A stretch of 64,000 nucleotides of DNA from Bifidobacterium longum subsp. infantis ATCC 15697 = JCM 1222 = DSM 20088 (GCF_000269965.1 NC_017219.1:1674001-1738000), one strand, 5' to 3'. Positions 1 through 8,013 are shown, counted from the first letter of the stretch. Translations and numbers: made by a program. Notes: generated from the sequence alone by a model not told the origin.

Positions 1-26
1 GGTGTGACCGGCTGGAGGTGGTCAGG

Positions 27-224
27 GTGGTGGACGTGCACGTGACGCTGACATGGAAGGAACGCCGCAAACTCGCCCGCAAGTGGGCCAAGGCCGACAA
101 GGAGCACGACGGCAAGGCGTTAGACCCGAATCCGGTGCCGCGCAACGCGACCCCTGAAATGCTAGCCCGCTGGCAGGAAAGGGAAATCGCACTCGCAGAA
201 AGACAGATGGGAGGCGGACGATGA
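27..224 (+). CDS. Small phage early protein, hypothetical
   Basis: This is a basic, charged small protein of about 65 residues that I do not recognise. A GTG at 27 sits about 8 bases after a GGAGG ribosome binding site, so it is the preferred start. The frame stays open to the window edge, so a longer version starting outside the window cannot be excluded. The stop overlaps the start of the next gene, which suggests translational coupling in the rightward early operon. Confidence 0.5.
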   Translation: MVDVHVTLTWKERRKLARKWAKADKEHDGKALDPNPVPRNATPEMLARWQEREIALAERQMGGGR

Positions 225-433
225 ATGAACCGTTTGACGTGCAGAAGATCATTCACGACCGCATTGTGATGCACTCCAAGTATGGCGTGCAGGGTGCTTG
301 GAATGACGGGTATATCGCGGGCTTGTCGGCCGCATTGTGGGCCGTGGTAACGGCTGACGGAGTGAACCGTACCGGCTGCAAGCATTTCGATCTGCACAAT
401 CCCGGACAAAAGGAGATGGGCCTTGAGCATTGA
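221..433 (+). CDS. Small phage early protein, hypothetical
   Basis: A 70-residue protein starting at an ATG that overlaps the stop of the previous gene. It has mixed helical character and no domain I recognise. It belongs to the tightly packed rightward early operon and its end overlaps the next gene by about 10 bases. The overlaps and clean start support a real gene; the function is unknown. Confidence 0.6.
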   Translation: MNEPFDVQKIIHDRIVMHSKYGVQGAWNDGYIAGLSAALWAVVTADGVNRTGCKHFDLHNPGQKEMGLEH

Positions 434-710
434 GACGGAATCGTTCGACTTGACCTTTGGCAGCATCCACTATGCCGGCACGAGGCTCACTATCCCGATT
501 GACGATGACGAATACATGGTTTATCGGGTAGAGATCGCCAATCATCGGCGTGGCTCTTCCAGCTTGGTGACGTTTCACCTCGACCGGGACGACTCCCGCC
601 CGGAGCACAAGACCGTTGGCCAATCTGCAAGCGCTTATCTGAGCGTGGACGAGGCGAAACAAATCATGCAGGCACTGCAACAGGCAATCAAGGAGGCGGA
701 CGATGAGTGA
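423..710 (+). CDS. Small phage early protein, hypothetical
   Basis: A 95-residue protein read from a TTG start preceded by an AGGAG site. It looks like a small beta-rich fold followed by an acidic helical C-terminus (SVDEAKQIMQALQQAIKEAD). It overlaps both neighbours by a few bases, the normal pattern in this operon. No family is recognised. Confidence 0.6.
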   Translation: MSIETESFDLTFGSIHYAGTRLTIPIDDDEYMVYRVEIANHRRGSSSLVTFHLDRDDSRPEHKTVGQSASAYLSVDEAKQIMQALQQAIKEADDE

Positions 711-987
711 CAAGGCGATGCCGTTGGGCAGGAAGTTCAAGGTTCGGTTGACCATCACGCCGGAGGAAACCGGAACGCCCGTGGACATGCTGGGATTCAC
801 GTTCACCAGCGGCCGGAACGGGCATACGGAACTGGACGCAATGTACAGCAACATTCCCAAACTGGTTGACGACGGGCTCGACTCACTGTCGATTCTTGTG
901 ATCTTCAAAACACTGGAGATGTGGGCCCAGAAGGGATATGAGCTGTGCCAGCCCATCGTTCAACGATTTTACGGAGGCAGACGATGA
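703..987 (+). CDS. Small phage early protein, hypothetical
   Basis: A 94-residue protein with an ATG start just after a GGAGG-type site and an overlap with the previous stop. It is predicted to be soluble, with a central helix (LDSLSILVIFKTLEMWAQKG). I see no motif that assigns a function. The position is consistent with a phage early accessory gene. Confidence 0.6.
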   Translation: MSDKAMPLGRKFKVRLTITPEETGTPVDMLGFTFTSGRNGHTELDAMYSNIPKLVDDGLDSLSILVIFKTLEMWAQKGYELCQPIVQRFYGGRR

Positions 988-1148
988 GCTATAAGGCGAA
1001 GATATTCACCCGCGAGGAGTTTCGAGAGGTCGTCGCAGCCGCCATCTACGACTACGAACAAGCGCCCGCGAAATGCCTCTACACGACCAAGGATGCGGCA
1101 GACCAACTCTACGGCCATTACGGCGAGGAAACCGAGGTGGAGGAATGA
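984..1148 (+). CDS. Small phage protein, hypothetical
   Basis: A 54-residue acidic protein. The ATG at 984 follows a GGAGG site and overlaps the upstream stop, so it is preferred over the in-frame start further upstream at 945. The C-terminus is strongly acidic (EETEVEE). No family is recognised. Confidence 0.55.
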   Translation: MSYKAKIFTREEFREVVAAAIYDYEQAPAKCLYTTKDAADQLYGHYGEETEVEE

Positions 1149-1354
1149 ACGGAGTACAGCTTACCAACCATCTGACCGCGCAATTCAGGGCCTCAGCCCT
1201 GAGCCGGTACGAGGCCAGAATCACCGAGGACGGCGACTTCAGAGCCTACATATACGCCATGAGCCTCAAACGTCTCAAACGCAAGTGCGAGAGGTACGCG
1301 AAGCGTGAACGCAAGGCCATCGCATATGTCGCCACGCTCAAGGAGGGATCATGA
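1145..1354 (+). CDS. Small basic phage protein, hypothetical
   Basis: A 69-residue, very basic helical protein (LKRLKRKCERYAKRERKA). Its ATG at 1145 forms an ATGA overlap with the previous gene and follows GGTGGAGG. The basic helix could bind nucleic acid, but that is only inference. A 12-codon open frame (1351-1389) lies between it and the WhiB-like gene. Confidence 0.55.
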   Translation: MNGVQLTNHLTAQFRASALSRYEARITEDGDFRAYIYAMSLKRLKRKCERYAKRERKAIAYVATLKEGS

Positions 1355-1390
1355 GCGTAAGTAGTCTCAAAACGCGAAGAAGGAATTGAA

Positions 1391-1615
1391 TTGAGCGGCT
1401 GGCGTGACAAGGCCGCGTGCCGTGACATGGACCCTGACCTGTTCTTCCCAACCACGTCCAGCGAGGAACGATTGGCGCTCAAGGCCTGCGCCCAATGTCC
1501 GGCGATATGCGAATGCGCACGGTACGCGGCGCAACACGACAGAATCAGCGGCTACCCATTGCAAGGCGTATGGGGTGGCGTGAACAGGAGCAGAAGAAGG
1601 AATCGAAATGAGTGA
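1391..1615 (+). CDS. WhiB-like iron-sulfur regulator
   Basis: A 74-residue WhiB-type protein. Visible hallmarks are an early cysteine in the AAC segment, the cluster CAQCPAICEC (CxxC then a fifth-position Cys), and the GVWGG turn near residue 60 followed by basic residues. WhiB proteins are actinobacterial 4Fe-4S transcription regulators that partner with sigma factors and are common in actinophages. The TTG start follows a GAAGAAGGA site. It likely tunes host or phage transcription early in infection, which is inference from the family. Confidence 0.85.
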   Translation: MSGWRDKAACRDMDPDLFFPTTSSEERLALKACAQCPAICECARYAAQHDRISGYPLQGVWGGVNRSRRRNRNE

Positions 1616-1898
1616 CAAGGATATGGTCACGGTTTACGAACGACGTGACGGCAGCAAACCCGGATTATGGTCCGTGTACCGGTATTTGGGGTGGGACGTG
1701 TTTTTCTCGTTCTCCCTCGCGGTGGGCATCACGTCAAAGAATACGATGATGGCCATTGTTCAAGCGTTTTGTCTGCTGGTTTTTCTTGGACTCACCGTCT
1801 GGCAGTTGAACCATCTGACTTGGAGCATCACCGACTATCGGGTGCGTATCAGCTCTAATTTGGAGAAGGGGGCTCATGTTGAGCAAAGCGAAAAGTAA
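1608..1898 (+). CDS. Small phage membrane protein
   Basis: A 96-residue protein with two likely transmembrane segments, around residues 27-46 (WDVFFSFSLAVGI) and 49-67 (MMAIVQAFCLLVFLGLTVW). The N-terminus and C-terminus are charged. It overlaps the WhiB-like gene by 8 bases. The role is unknown; small membrane proteins in this position can act in exclusion or membrane anchoring, but nothing here proves that. Confidence 0.6.
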   Translation: MSDKDMVTVYERRDGSKPGLWSVYRYLGWDVFFSFSLAVGITSKNTMMAIVQAFCLLVFLGLTVWQLNHLTWSITDYRVRISSNLEKGAHVEQSEK

Positions 1899-2034
1899 AG
1901 CATGGCAACTGCTCATTGAAGACTCGAACCGTCCGGCAGAGGAGATTCGCTTGGCTACCGGACTTCGGGTCGATGTGATCGAGCAGATGCGCGGGGACGT
2001 GCAAAAACGACTACGAGACAACCCGGAGTTCTGA
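1876..2034 (+). CDS. Small HTH-like protein
   Basis: A 52-residue ORF. Residues 14-45 (EDSNRPAEEIRLATGLRVDV) read like a short helix-turn-helix in which a recognition helix follows a TGL turn. It overlaps the membrane-protein gene by about 20 bases. The HTH assignment is by eye only. Confidence 0.5.
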   Translation: MLSKAKSKAWQLLIEDSNRPAEEIRLATGLRVDVIEQMRGDVQKRLRDNPEF

Positions 2035-2036
2035 TT

Positions 2037-2165
2037 ATGAGACCGAGTTATCTGCCCGTCCAGTATGAGCATTGCCCGTACTGCGGAGGAATCTTGAACG
2101 TATTCGGGGACTGCGTGGACTGCCAGTTTCACGATGACCCGACTGAATGGTGGATGGACGAATGA
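2037..2165 (+). CDS. Tiny zinc-ribbon protein
   Basis: A 42-residue ORF with two CxxC knuckles (CPYCGG and CVDCQ), typical of a minimal zinc ribbon. The ATG at 2037 lies two bases after the previous stop. The stop makes an ATGA overlap with the nuclease gene, so it is probably cotranslated with it. The function is unknown; zinc ribbons of this size often bind nucleic acid or protein. Confidence 0.55.
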   Translation: MRPSYLPVQYEHCPYCGGILNVFGDCVDCQFHDDPTEWWMDE

Positions 2166-2554
2166 GCCGACAGAAAGCCAAAGGCACACTGCTTGAATCC
2201 AAGGTGGTCAACTATTTGCGCGCCCGGTTGGGTGACAGCGAGCAGACGATACACCGTGAAGTGTTGCATGGGACGAAAGACCAGGGCGATATCACCGGTC
2301 TGCGTATCCACGGCCAGCCGGTCGTATTGGAGTGTAAAAACTACAGCACCTATACGGGGAGACTCAAGGAGTGGATGCAGGAGGGCCGTACCGAGGCGGG
2401 TAACGCTGACGCACCTTACTGGTTCGTCGTGTTCAAACAGAAGGGTCTCGGCTTGGACTCGCTGTCAAGCATGGACAACCAGCCCGTGCTCACCGACTTA
2501 AAGACCCTCGCATTGATAGCAGGACATGGAATCATCGAAGGAGACGAAGAATGA
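2162..2554 (+). CDS. PD-(D/E)xK-type phage endonuclease, resolvase-like
   Basis: A 130-residue protein with the core layout of a restriction-endonuclease-like fold. An N-terminal KGTLLES helix is followed by a TKDQGDITGL strand carrying the first acidic residue, then VVLECKNY, which matches the (D/E)xK half of the site. A C-terminal helical part follows. Proteins like this in actinophages are annotated as Holliday junction resolvases or RecB-like nucleases. The ATG at 2162 overlaps the zinc-ribbon stop. A role in phage replication or recombination is inferred from family and location. Confidence 0.7.
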   Translation: MSRQKAKGTLLESKVVNYLRARLGDSEQTIHREVLHGTKDQGDITGLRIHGQPVVLECKNYSTYTGRLKEWMQEGRTEAGNADAPYWFVVFKQKGLGLDSLSSMDNQPVLTDLKTLALIAGHGIIEGDEE

Positions 2555-2922
2555 GCTACGACCTGTTCATAGTGGACAAGGATGTGCCGGAACCGGAATG
2601 GTTTGACGTATGCGAACGGGACGGCGAGCATGTGCGGACCGCTCATGGCCATTATTTCAACTACACGTATAATCTATCCGCGTTTTTCACCGATTACAAG
2701 GTCCATCCTAAGCATGACCTGGACGGGTTGACGGCCGGGGAGGCCGCAGCCCGTATCGACAAGGCGTTGAAAGACATCTACTTGGAACCATTGTATGTTT
2801 TGCGCGGCAAATACAATCCGCCGAACTATTGGGGCAGCGTGGACAGCGCCATCGCATGGTTGAAACTGATATACGACTATTGCCGGGAACACCCGGACTA
2901 TATCGTGAGGGAACGCTCCTAA
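2551..2922 (+). CDS. Conserved-looking phage protein, hypothetical
   Basis: A 123-residue soluble protein beginning MSYDLFIVDKD, rich in aromatic residues, with no recognised catalytic motif. It starts by ATGA overlap with the nuclease gene. The N-terminal strand (YDLFIV) is followed by helices. I recognise the style as a recurring phage protein of unknown function but cannot name a family. Confidence 0.6.
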   Translation: MSYDLFIVDKDVPEPEWFDVCERDGEHVRTAHGHYFNYTYNLSAFFTDYKVHPKHDLDGLTAGEAAARIDKALKDIYLEPLYVLRGKYNPPNYWGSVDSAIAWLKLIYDYCREHPDYIVRERS

Positions 2923-2928
2923 GGGGAA

Positions 2929-3207
2929 ATGATGGAAGATAGGAAACTCGTTGATTTCGCCCGTTGGCTGAACGATCATCCGGGCGAATGGAATCTTTGG
3001 CCGTATCTCATTCTCATACAGGCCGACCGCAGGGATACCGTCGCATCGATGAGGCTTGTCATGGAACGCATCAAAAACCATCAGTACGACGAGTTCCGCG
3101 TGGACACCGTATTGCTCGAATACGAACTATTCAACGGTTTCATGGGCTTCGATAAGGGCAGCGTGCATGAAAACGGTCTCGCGTTGAAGATGAGGCTCAA
3201 AGCATGA
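2929..3207 (+). CDS. Small phage protein, hypothetical
   Basis: A 92-residue mostly helical protein. Two adjacent ATG codons at 2929 and 2932 follow AGGGG; either may be used. No motif is recognised. It overlaps the following HicA-like gene by an ATGA junction. Confidence 0.55.
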   Translation: MMEDRKLVDFARWLNDHPGEWNLWPYLILIQADRRDTVASMRLVMERIKNHQYDEFRVDTVLLEYELFNGFMGFDKGSVHENGLALKMRLKA

Positions 3208-3404
3208 CCGCGCGGGGGGACGACCGGAAACTCATGCACTGGATAGCCTCACACGGATACACGGTGGTCAGGGCCACGACCGGCCACTGGAAAGTCTACG
3301 ACAACGGCGTGCTGCTCACGGCGACGAGCGGCACGCCATCGGACTGGCGAAGCCGCCACAACTTCATCAAGACGTTCAGGAGACGATCATGTCAGACCCC
3401 GTGA
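3204..3404 (+). CDS. HicA-like small protein
   Basis: A 66-residue basic protein. The segment HGYTVVRATTGHWKVYDNG followed by a SGTPSDWRSRHNFIKTFRR stretch resembles the double-stranded-RNA-binding-like fold of HicA-type mRNA interferases, including a histidine in the usual strand. There is no HicB partner next to it, so a stand-alone nucleic-acid-binding role is as likely as a toxin. A 15-codon frame (3389-3436) bridges it to the next gene with an ATGA overlap. Confidence 0.5.
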   Translation: MTARGDDRKLMHWIASHGYTVVRATTGHWKVYDNGVLLTATSGTPSDWRSRHNFIKTFRRRSCQTP

Positions 3405-3432
3405 ACCCGGAACGGCTGCTGGAGGAGGCGGA

Positions 3433-3672
3433 ATGAGCATCGTCGGCTTGGCGCATTTCATCGAACTGGCCGTGTTCTTCATCATCGGGATACAGGCGTT
3501 CCGCTACCTATTCAGGAAATGGAATATATCCCTATCCGATGAAGGCGGCGACGCGATGACGATCGTTGCCTTCAGCTTTGGATTGATAGCGGCTTTCGCA
3601 GCGCATGGCGTCTGCTGGGCGTTCATGCAAATGGTGTTCCCCGATTACACGTACTGGCTGATAGGAGCATGA
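3433..3672 (+). CDS. Small phage membrane protein
   Basis: A 79-residue protein with two predicted membrane helices, near residues 4-25 (VGLAHFIELAVFFIIGIQAF) and 44-66 (IVAFSFGLIAAFAAHGVCWAF), joined by a charged loop. It overlaps the next gene by an ATGA junction. Function unknown. Confidence 0.55.
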   Translation: MSIVGLAHFIELAVFFIIGIQAFRYLFRKWNISLSDEGGDAMTIVAFSFGLIAAFAAHGVCWAFMQMVFPDYTYWLIGA

Positions 3673-4553
3673 CAATGGTACGCAAAGGATACGTTCAACT
3701 GGTCAACAGCTTCTACATGAACCGTAAGGTACGCAAGCTCAGGCACACATGCCCGAGCGCAATAGGCGCGTTCACGATGATGCTTACTTTCTGCGGAGAC
3801 AATCTTTCAGACGGACATATCAGCGAAGACGATGCGTTTTACGTGTTGGATATCACCGATTCAGAAATCGATGCGCTTTGCGAAGTCGGCATGATCGAGC
3901 CGGACGGGAACAACGGGTACTACATTCACGACTATCTCGCACACAATCGAAGCCGCGAACAGGTGCAGAAGAAGCGCGAAAGCAATGCTGAAAATTACCG
4001 AAAAGATAAAAACGAGGCGAAAACCTCCGATTCAGATAACTTTCAGACGGCTGAATCGCGTCTGAATCGGGACAAACACCAGAACACCAGAACACCAGAA
4101 GAATTATCTAAAGATAATTCAACTCCCCCTACCCCCTCGAAGCCGGACTTCGGTAATCTGCTTGACCGTATCGAGGCTTTCTATCCGACGAACAGGTTTG
4201 ACGGGAAAACCTCCCAGTCCCGTATGCAGCTGGAGGTCGATTGGCCGAAGATCGTGAAAGCCGCTGGAGACTCCGACCCGAGCATGTTTCTCGAAGCCAA
4301 GGCTCGAGCGTATGCGGAGGCCACCGACGAGCAGTACGTGAAAACGTTCAGCCGGTTCATCGGCGGTGAACTGTACGCCCGCAACTGGGAGAAACCCAAG
4401 CCCGAAGCGCCGAAGCCACGACCAGGGCAACCGTTGAAATCCCGAAGCCAGCAGAACCTTGAGGCGAATCTGGCGAAAACATGGCAGTACATGACACCCG
4501 AGGAACGTGCAAGATACCAGCAGCAGGGAGGTTTCAATGCTCAGCAGGGGTGA
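3669..4553 (+). CDS. Phage replication initiator, DnaD-like N-terminal domain
   Basis: A 294-residue protein. Residues 1-95 look like the winged-helix N-terminal domain of DnaD-type phage replisome organisers (YVQLVNSFYMNRKVRKLR, then LDITDSEIDALCEVGMIE and YYIHDYL). Residues 100-160 form a polar, low-complexity linker (SDSDNF, TPPTPSKP). The C-terminal part is helical and ends in a Pro/Lys-rich tail. The linker-coding DNA holds tandem repeats and a palindrome, as expected if the origin lies inside the initiator gene. It probably opens the origin and loads helicase with the next gene product. Confidence 0.7.
   Translation: MTMVRKGYVQLVNSFYMNRKVRKLRHTCPSAIGAFTMMLTFCGDNLSDGHISEDDAFYVLDITDSEIDALCEVGMIEPDGNNGYYIHDYLAHNRSREQVQKKRESNAENYRKDKNEAKTSDSDNFQTAESRLNRDKHQNTRTPEELSKDNSTPPTPSKPDFGNLLDRIEAFYPTNRFDGKTSQSRMQLEVDWPKIVKAAGDSDPSMFLEAKARAYAEATDEQYVKTFSRFIGGELYARNWEKPKPEAPKPRPGQPLKSRSQQNLEANLAKTWQYMTPEERARYQQQGGFNAQQG
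4031..4120. repeat. Candidate replication origin (iterons plus palindrome)
   Basis: Inside the initiator gene there are three perfect head-to-tail copies of the 8-mer ACACCAGA (4076-4099). They are followed at once by an AT-rich palindrome with 9-base arms GAATTATCT/AGATAATTC (4101-4120). Just upstream lie inverted copies of TTCAGAC and GTCTGAA. A similar arrangement is known for the lambda origin inside gene O. Origin function is inference. Confidence 0.5.
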
Positions 4554-5028
4554 GGCAGCAGCTGTATTGTCGCTTATCAACGCGCATCACGGCAACGCGC
4601 AATGGGATGACGTTCAGCTTGAAGCGTTCCATTCGGAACTGAGGACGGACATCACCGCCGCCGAGGCTCAGGAGGCGGTGAGACGCTTCTATGCGGAGAA
4701 CGATACCGGCCGTTGGTGTGGTTCGGGTGACATCAACGCCATCGTCCGCCGACTGCGCGTCAAGGCGAAGCCCTCGGAGGCGGAGATCGCGCGTGAGTGC
4801 GATGCGCGGGGCTTGGAGGGTGACGCGGCGTGGCTGTACCGGCGTCAGCGCATGTTGGGCCGTCAACCCGAGGAGGCGGCTCGAATCACGGCCTCGAGTC
4901 GCAACCCGTTGGAGTTGGAGCCGGCGAAGCCGAAGCGGCGTACACCGGTACGGCATTTCCTCGGCGCGGGCGACTTGGGGTTGGGTGACATACTGCCGCG
5001 ACACGCCGAACCACATTTGGAAAACTAG
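4537..5028 (+). CDS. Replication accessory protein, possible helicase loader
   Basis: A 163-residue protein. The ATG at 4537 is chosen because it follows GGGAGG at the right distance; an upstream in-frame GTG at 4507 lies within the initiator gene. The N-terminal half (residues 5-75) is a compact helical domain (EAFHSELRTDITAAEAQEAV, RFYAENDTGRWCGSGDI) often found next to DnaD-like proteins in actinophages. Its place directly after the initiator suggests work in replication. No ATPase motif is visible. Confidence 0.55.
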   Translation: MLSRGEAAAVLSLINAHHGNAQWDDVQLEAFHSELRTDITAAEAQEAVRRFYAENDTGRWCGSGDINAIVRRLRVKAKPSEAEIARECDARGLEGDAAWLYRRQRMLGRQPEEAARITASSRNPLELEPAKPKRRTPVRHFLGAGDLGLGDILPRHAEPHLEN

Positions 5029-5096
5029 AGACGCCCGTGCATTATTGGTCTTGCTGACACGTCCGAAGCTCTTAATGAGTGAAGGTCTAGGTCAGT

Positions 5097-6008
5097 TTGT
5101 CTTTTTCCCCTGAAAACACGAGGCTCTGCCGCTATGACGGTTGCTGGCGGGAGATCGTGACCGACGCGCCGTCCATGCTCATCGGGCATGGGATACCCGA
5201 GAACCGGAGCCTGTTGTGCGCATGGCATGAACGCCAGCTCTCCAACGACCTGCAATGGTTGGAACGCAACCTGCCCGACCTGACCGAGTATCGCATCAAC
5301 CGCGCCTACGGGCACAAGAACGGTGGCGGCGGGAACGCGGGCACGGCTCCAGCGCCCGTAAGGGAAACCCTGCACGACCTGCTGTACGCTGACGACGACC
5401 ACGGTTATCCGGGCTTGCAAGGCACACTCTACGAGTGGGTGCGCAGCCTGAAACTGAACCTGCGTGAATCGGCGCCGCTGGCCGACATGGTTTACCGAAT
5501 CGCCAATCACCCGAAACTCGACGAGCACCCGTCCACGCCCGTGTACGCGGAACCGGTTCACGGGCTGGTGCGCAAACTGCGTCGTTTCCTCACGGACGAT
5601 GACGGGGAAACCGTGTTGTACGGGCCATGCCCCGCCAACGGGTGCCTGGGCCAGCTCTCCGGCTATGCGGACGCGGAGACGGCGAAATGCCCGCAATGCG
5701 GTTTCAGTATGCCGGTCGCCCTTATCAGGGCGGAACGGGTGAAGCGTCTCCTCCAATCGGAGGCGGTGAGAACCCGTGGCGAACTGTTGGACATCATCAA
5801 GGCGTGCGGAATGCGCGTGAACCGCAGCACTTTGCGTAGTTGGATACATCGAGGCCAGTTGCCCCAGCAGGGCGAGGATACGTACAGCAATCCGCTTTAC
5901 CGGTTCAGTGATTTCTACCGTCTCGCGTCCGGCTTGTCGGAGGACGCGGACGTGTGGGAGATCATGCAGGTTTCGCAAAACCAATCCAAGGAAGGAGACA
6001 ACAAGTGA
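5097..6008 (+). CDS. Zinc-finger and HTH phage DNA-binding protein
   Basis: A 303-residue protein read from a TTG start with only a weak ribosome binding site, so the start is uncertain. Two zinc-binding regions are visible: CRYDGC with LLCAWH near residues 11-42, and CPANGC with CPQCGF near residues 180-205. The C-terminal 75 residues look like a winged helix for DNA recognition (TRGELLDIIKACGMRVNRST, LRSWIHRGQLP). It is probably a phage transcription or replication regulator. Confidence 0.6.
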   Translation: MSFSPENTRLCRYDGCWREIVTDAPSMLIGHGIPENRSLLCAWHERQLSNDLQWLERNLPDLTEYRINRAYGHKNGGGGNAGTAPAPVRETLHDLLYADDDHGYPGLQGTLYEWVRSLKLNLRESAPLADMVYRIANHPKLDEHPSTPVYAEPVHGLVRKLRRFLTDDDGETVLYGPCPANGCLGQLSGYADAETAKCPQCGFSMPVALIRAERVKRLLQSEAVRTRGELLDIIKACGMRVNRSTLRSWIHRGQLPQQGEDTYSNPLYRFSDFYRLASGLSEDADVWEIMQVSQNQSKEGDNK

Positions 6009-6340
6009 GCAATCAGATTCAACCATTTGACTTCAACGGCATTCAGGTGCGTGTCCTAACCGATGAACACGGCAACCCGTGGTTCCTTGGAGCGGACGTA
6101 TGCGCCATTCTCGGTACGGCCACCAACCATATTCGGGAATACCTCGATGCCGATGAAATCACCAATATCCGTAGTACGGATATTGCTCAGAACGGCGGCA
6201 AGGCACCCGTTTTCGTGTCCGAGTCCGATACCAGCCACTCAGCCCCATCCACTCGTCAGGACGGGGCACACAACTTCAACAAGCAAAGGGAAACCAATGA
6301 GCGACAACCTCAACCACATCAACGCGCGCATCGGAGGTGA
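6005..6340 (+). pseudogene. Truncated Bro-N antirepressor
   Basis: A GTG-started frame encoding about 60 residues of a Bro-N domain (QPFDFNGIQVRVLTDEHGNP, WFLGADVCAILG, HIREYLDADE). It breaks down after VFVSES, where intact Bro proteins continue with GLYRLV. The tail after that point is unrelated, low-complexity sequence. The intact paralogue is at 8010-8789 and matches over the same segment. A deletion or frameshift after the first half of the domain is the likely cause. A 16-codon frame (6297-6347) links it to the methyltransferase by an ATGA overlap. Confidence 0.65.
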
Positions 6341-6343
6341 GGC

Positions 6344-7549
6344 ATGAGCACGATACGCTACATCAGCCTGTTCAGCGGGATCGAAGCCGCCACCGTCGCA
6401 TGGCGCCAGCTCGGGTGGAAGCCAATCGCATACGCGGAAATCGAGCCATTTCCCAAAGCCGTGCTCAGACAACACTATCCGGAAGTACCAGATTTAGGAG
6501 ATATGACCAAAGTTGACTGGAAACAATACCACCATGCGGCAGATGTCGTTGTGGGAGGAAGCCCCTGCCAAGCCTTCTCGATCGCCGGCCTCAGGAAGGC
6601 TTTGGACGATCCACGCGGCCAGCTCATGCTCGAATATCTCCGAGCTTGCGCAGAGATTGATCCGGAATGGATCGTCTGGGAGAACGTGCCCGGAGTACTG
6701 TCGGCTGAACACGGACGGGCTTTCCAATCGCTCCTTGAAGCCGTGGCCGAACTCTGGCCTGATGGCGGGGCGGCATGGCGAGTGCTGGACGCTCAGTTCT
6801 TCGGTGTGGCCCAACGACGCGAGCGTGTGTTCCTTGTCATCAACACTCGAGACTGGCGACGTGCCGCCCCGGTTCTTTTTGAGCGCGAAAGCCTGTGCTG
6901 GGATTCTGCGTCGAGCCGAGAGAAGAGGGAAACCCTTACCGGTGGAACTGCGAACGTCATTGGAAACGCAGATTCACACGTTGGAGAATGCCTGACACCC
7001 GGTGAGAGCCAGGCACGCCGCGTGTATGCGGCTGACGGCGTGATGCCGACGTTGAACGCGCGTGAGCATGGCGGGCAGAACCAGCATGCGGTCATGCTGG
7101 ACTTCCACCAGCAGGACGGCAGGTTCCAGGCGTCGAACCATCCAGACGTGTCGAACACGCTCACCAGCCACATGGGAACCGGTGGGAACAACGTTCCACT
7201 TGTGAAAGCGTTCAAATGGAATCAAGGGGAACGCTCGCGCAGTCTGGCGATCGGTGATGTGAGTCCGACATTGAGCACCGACCATAATCCAGCCGTCTAC
7301 GAGATAGCGGGAAACATCATCGGTCGCGGCCCAATGAACGGCGGATACCAGCTTGGTGTTGCCGACCCGGACGAAAACGGCGCTTTCACATTGACTTCCA
7401 CCGATAGACATGCGGTGGCTGGAATCGAGAGAGAGAGAGAAGTGATGTGCCGGGCGGACAGCCAGGCGAACGCCGCATTGGACTCCGACCTCGCGCCGAC
7501 CTTGATGGCGCACTCCGCGAAGGACGCGCCGATCATATACCCATCATGA
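6344..7549 (+). CDS. DNA (cytosine-5) methyltransferase, catalytic part
   Basis: A 401-residue piece of a Dcm-type m5C methyltransferase. Motif I is LFSGIEAATVAW, motif IV GGSPCQAFSIAG carries the catalytic Pro-Cys, motif VI is WENVPG, and motif VIII is QRRERVF. The region after residue 215 is a long variable target-recognition part with repeated TLN/TLS/TLT segments. Motifs IX and X are missing here and appear in a separate frame further on (to 8013). The enzyme would methylate phage DNA to evade host restriction. Activity of this piece alone is doubtful. Confidence 0.85.
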   Translation: MSTIRYISLFSGIEAATVAWRQLGWKPIAYAEIEPFPKAVLRQHYPEVPDLGDMTKVDWKQYHHAADVVVGGSPCQAFSIAGLRKALDDPRGQLMLEYLRACAEIDPEWIVWENVPGVLSAEHGRAFQSLLEAVAELWPDGGAAWRVLDAQFFGVAQRRERVFLVINTRDWRRAAPVLFERESLCWDSASSREKRETLTGGTANVIGNADSHVGECLTPGESQARRVYAADGVMPTLNAREHGGQNQHAVMLDFHQQDGRFQASNHPDVSNTLTSHMGTGGNNVPLVKAFKWNQGERSRSLAIGDVSPTLSTDHNPAVYEIAGNIIGRGPMNGGYQLGVADPDENGAFTLTSTDRHAVAGIEREREVMCRADSQANAALDSDLAPTLMAHSAKDAPIIYPS

Positions 7550-7665
7550 CAAGCAACGGAGATGACGTGTTCCCCGCGCTGTGCGCCACTGACGGAAGCA
7601 AACGGTTCATCGACAACCAGTCCATCAACGGTGGGCGACTACTGATCGACAGGAGGCGAACATGA
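7546..7665 (+). CDS. Methyltransferase middle fragment
   Basis: A 39-residue frame joined to the preceding piece by an ATGA overlap. It reads MTSNGDDVFPALCATDGSKR and then INGGRLLI, a style found in the long target-recognition region of phage m5C methyltransferases. It also ends in an ATGA overlap with the next fragment. It may be a translationally coupled part of a split enzyme, or the result of a frameshift. It is not recognised as an independent gene. Confidence 0.5.
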   Translation: MTSNGDDVFPALCATDGSKRFIDNQSINGGRLLIDRRRT

Positions 7666-8013
7666 GTCTCGCATTCAAAATACGCGGAGGGAAAGCGGGG
7701 GGGTAAGGGATTCCTGGGACAGGAAGAGCTTTCCGCCACACTCAGCACGCACAACGACCAATACCTATACATGGAAGAGGATTCGATGAAAGGTTTAACG
7801 GTTCGCAGGCTCACCCCGTTGGAATGCGAACGGCTCCAGGGATTCCCGGACGGGTGGACGGATATCCCGTGGAAAGGCAAAAAGCATTCGCCGGACAGCC
7901 CCCGTTACAAGGCGTTGGGGAATTCAATGGCCGTTCCGGTCATGAGATGGATAGGCGAAGGAATTCAACTCGTCGAAGACAACAAGGAACTTTTCAAGAA
8001 GGACAACCAATGA
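7662..8013 (+). pseudogene. Methyltransferase C-terminal part, frameshifted at a G7 tract
   Basis: The frame opens with MSLAFKIRGGKAGG and stops at a run of seven G (7697-7703). Removing one G joins it to KGFLGQEELSATLSTHNDQY and on to the intact C-terminal part, whose separate ATG is at 7771. That part has motif IX-like RRLTPLECERLQGFPDGW and motif X DSPRYKALGNSMAVPVM. The complete methyltransferase is therefore split by a homopolymer frameshift, which could be a sequencing error, a fixed mutation or a phase-variable switch. Confidence 0.7.
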
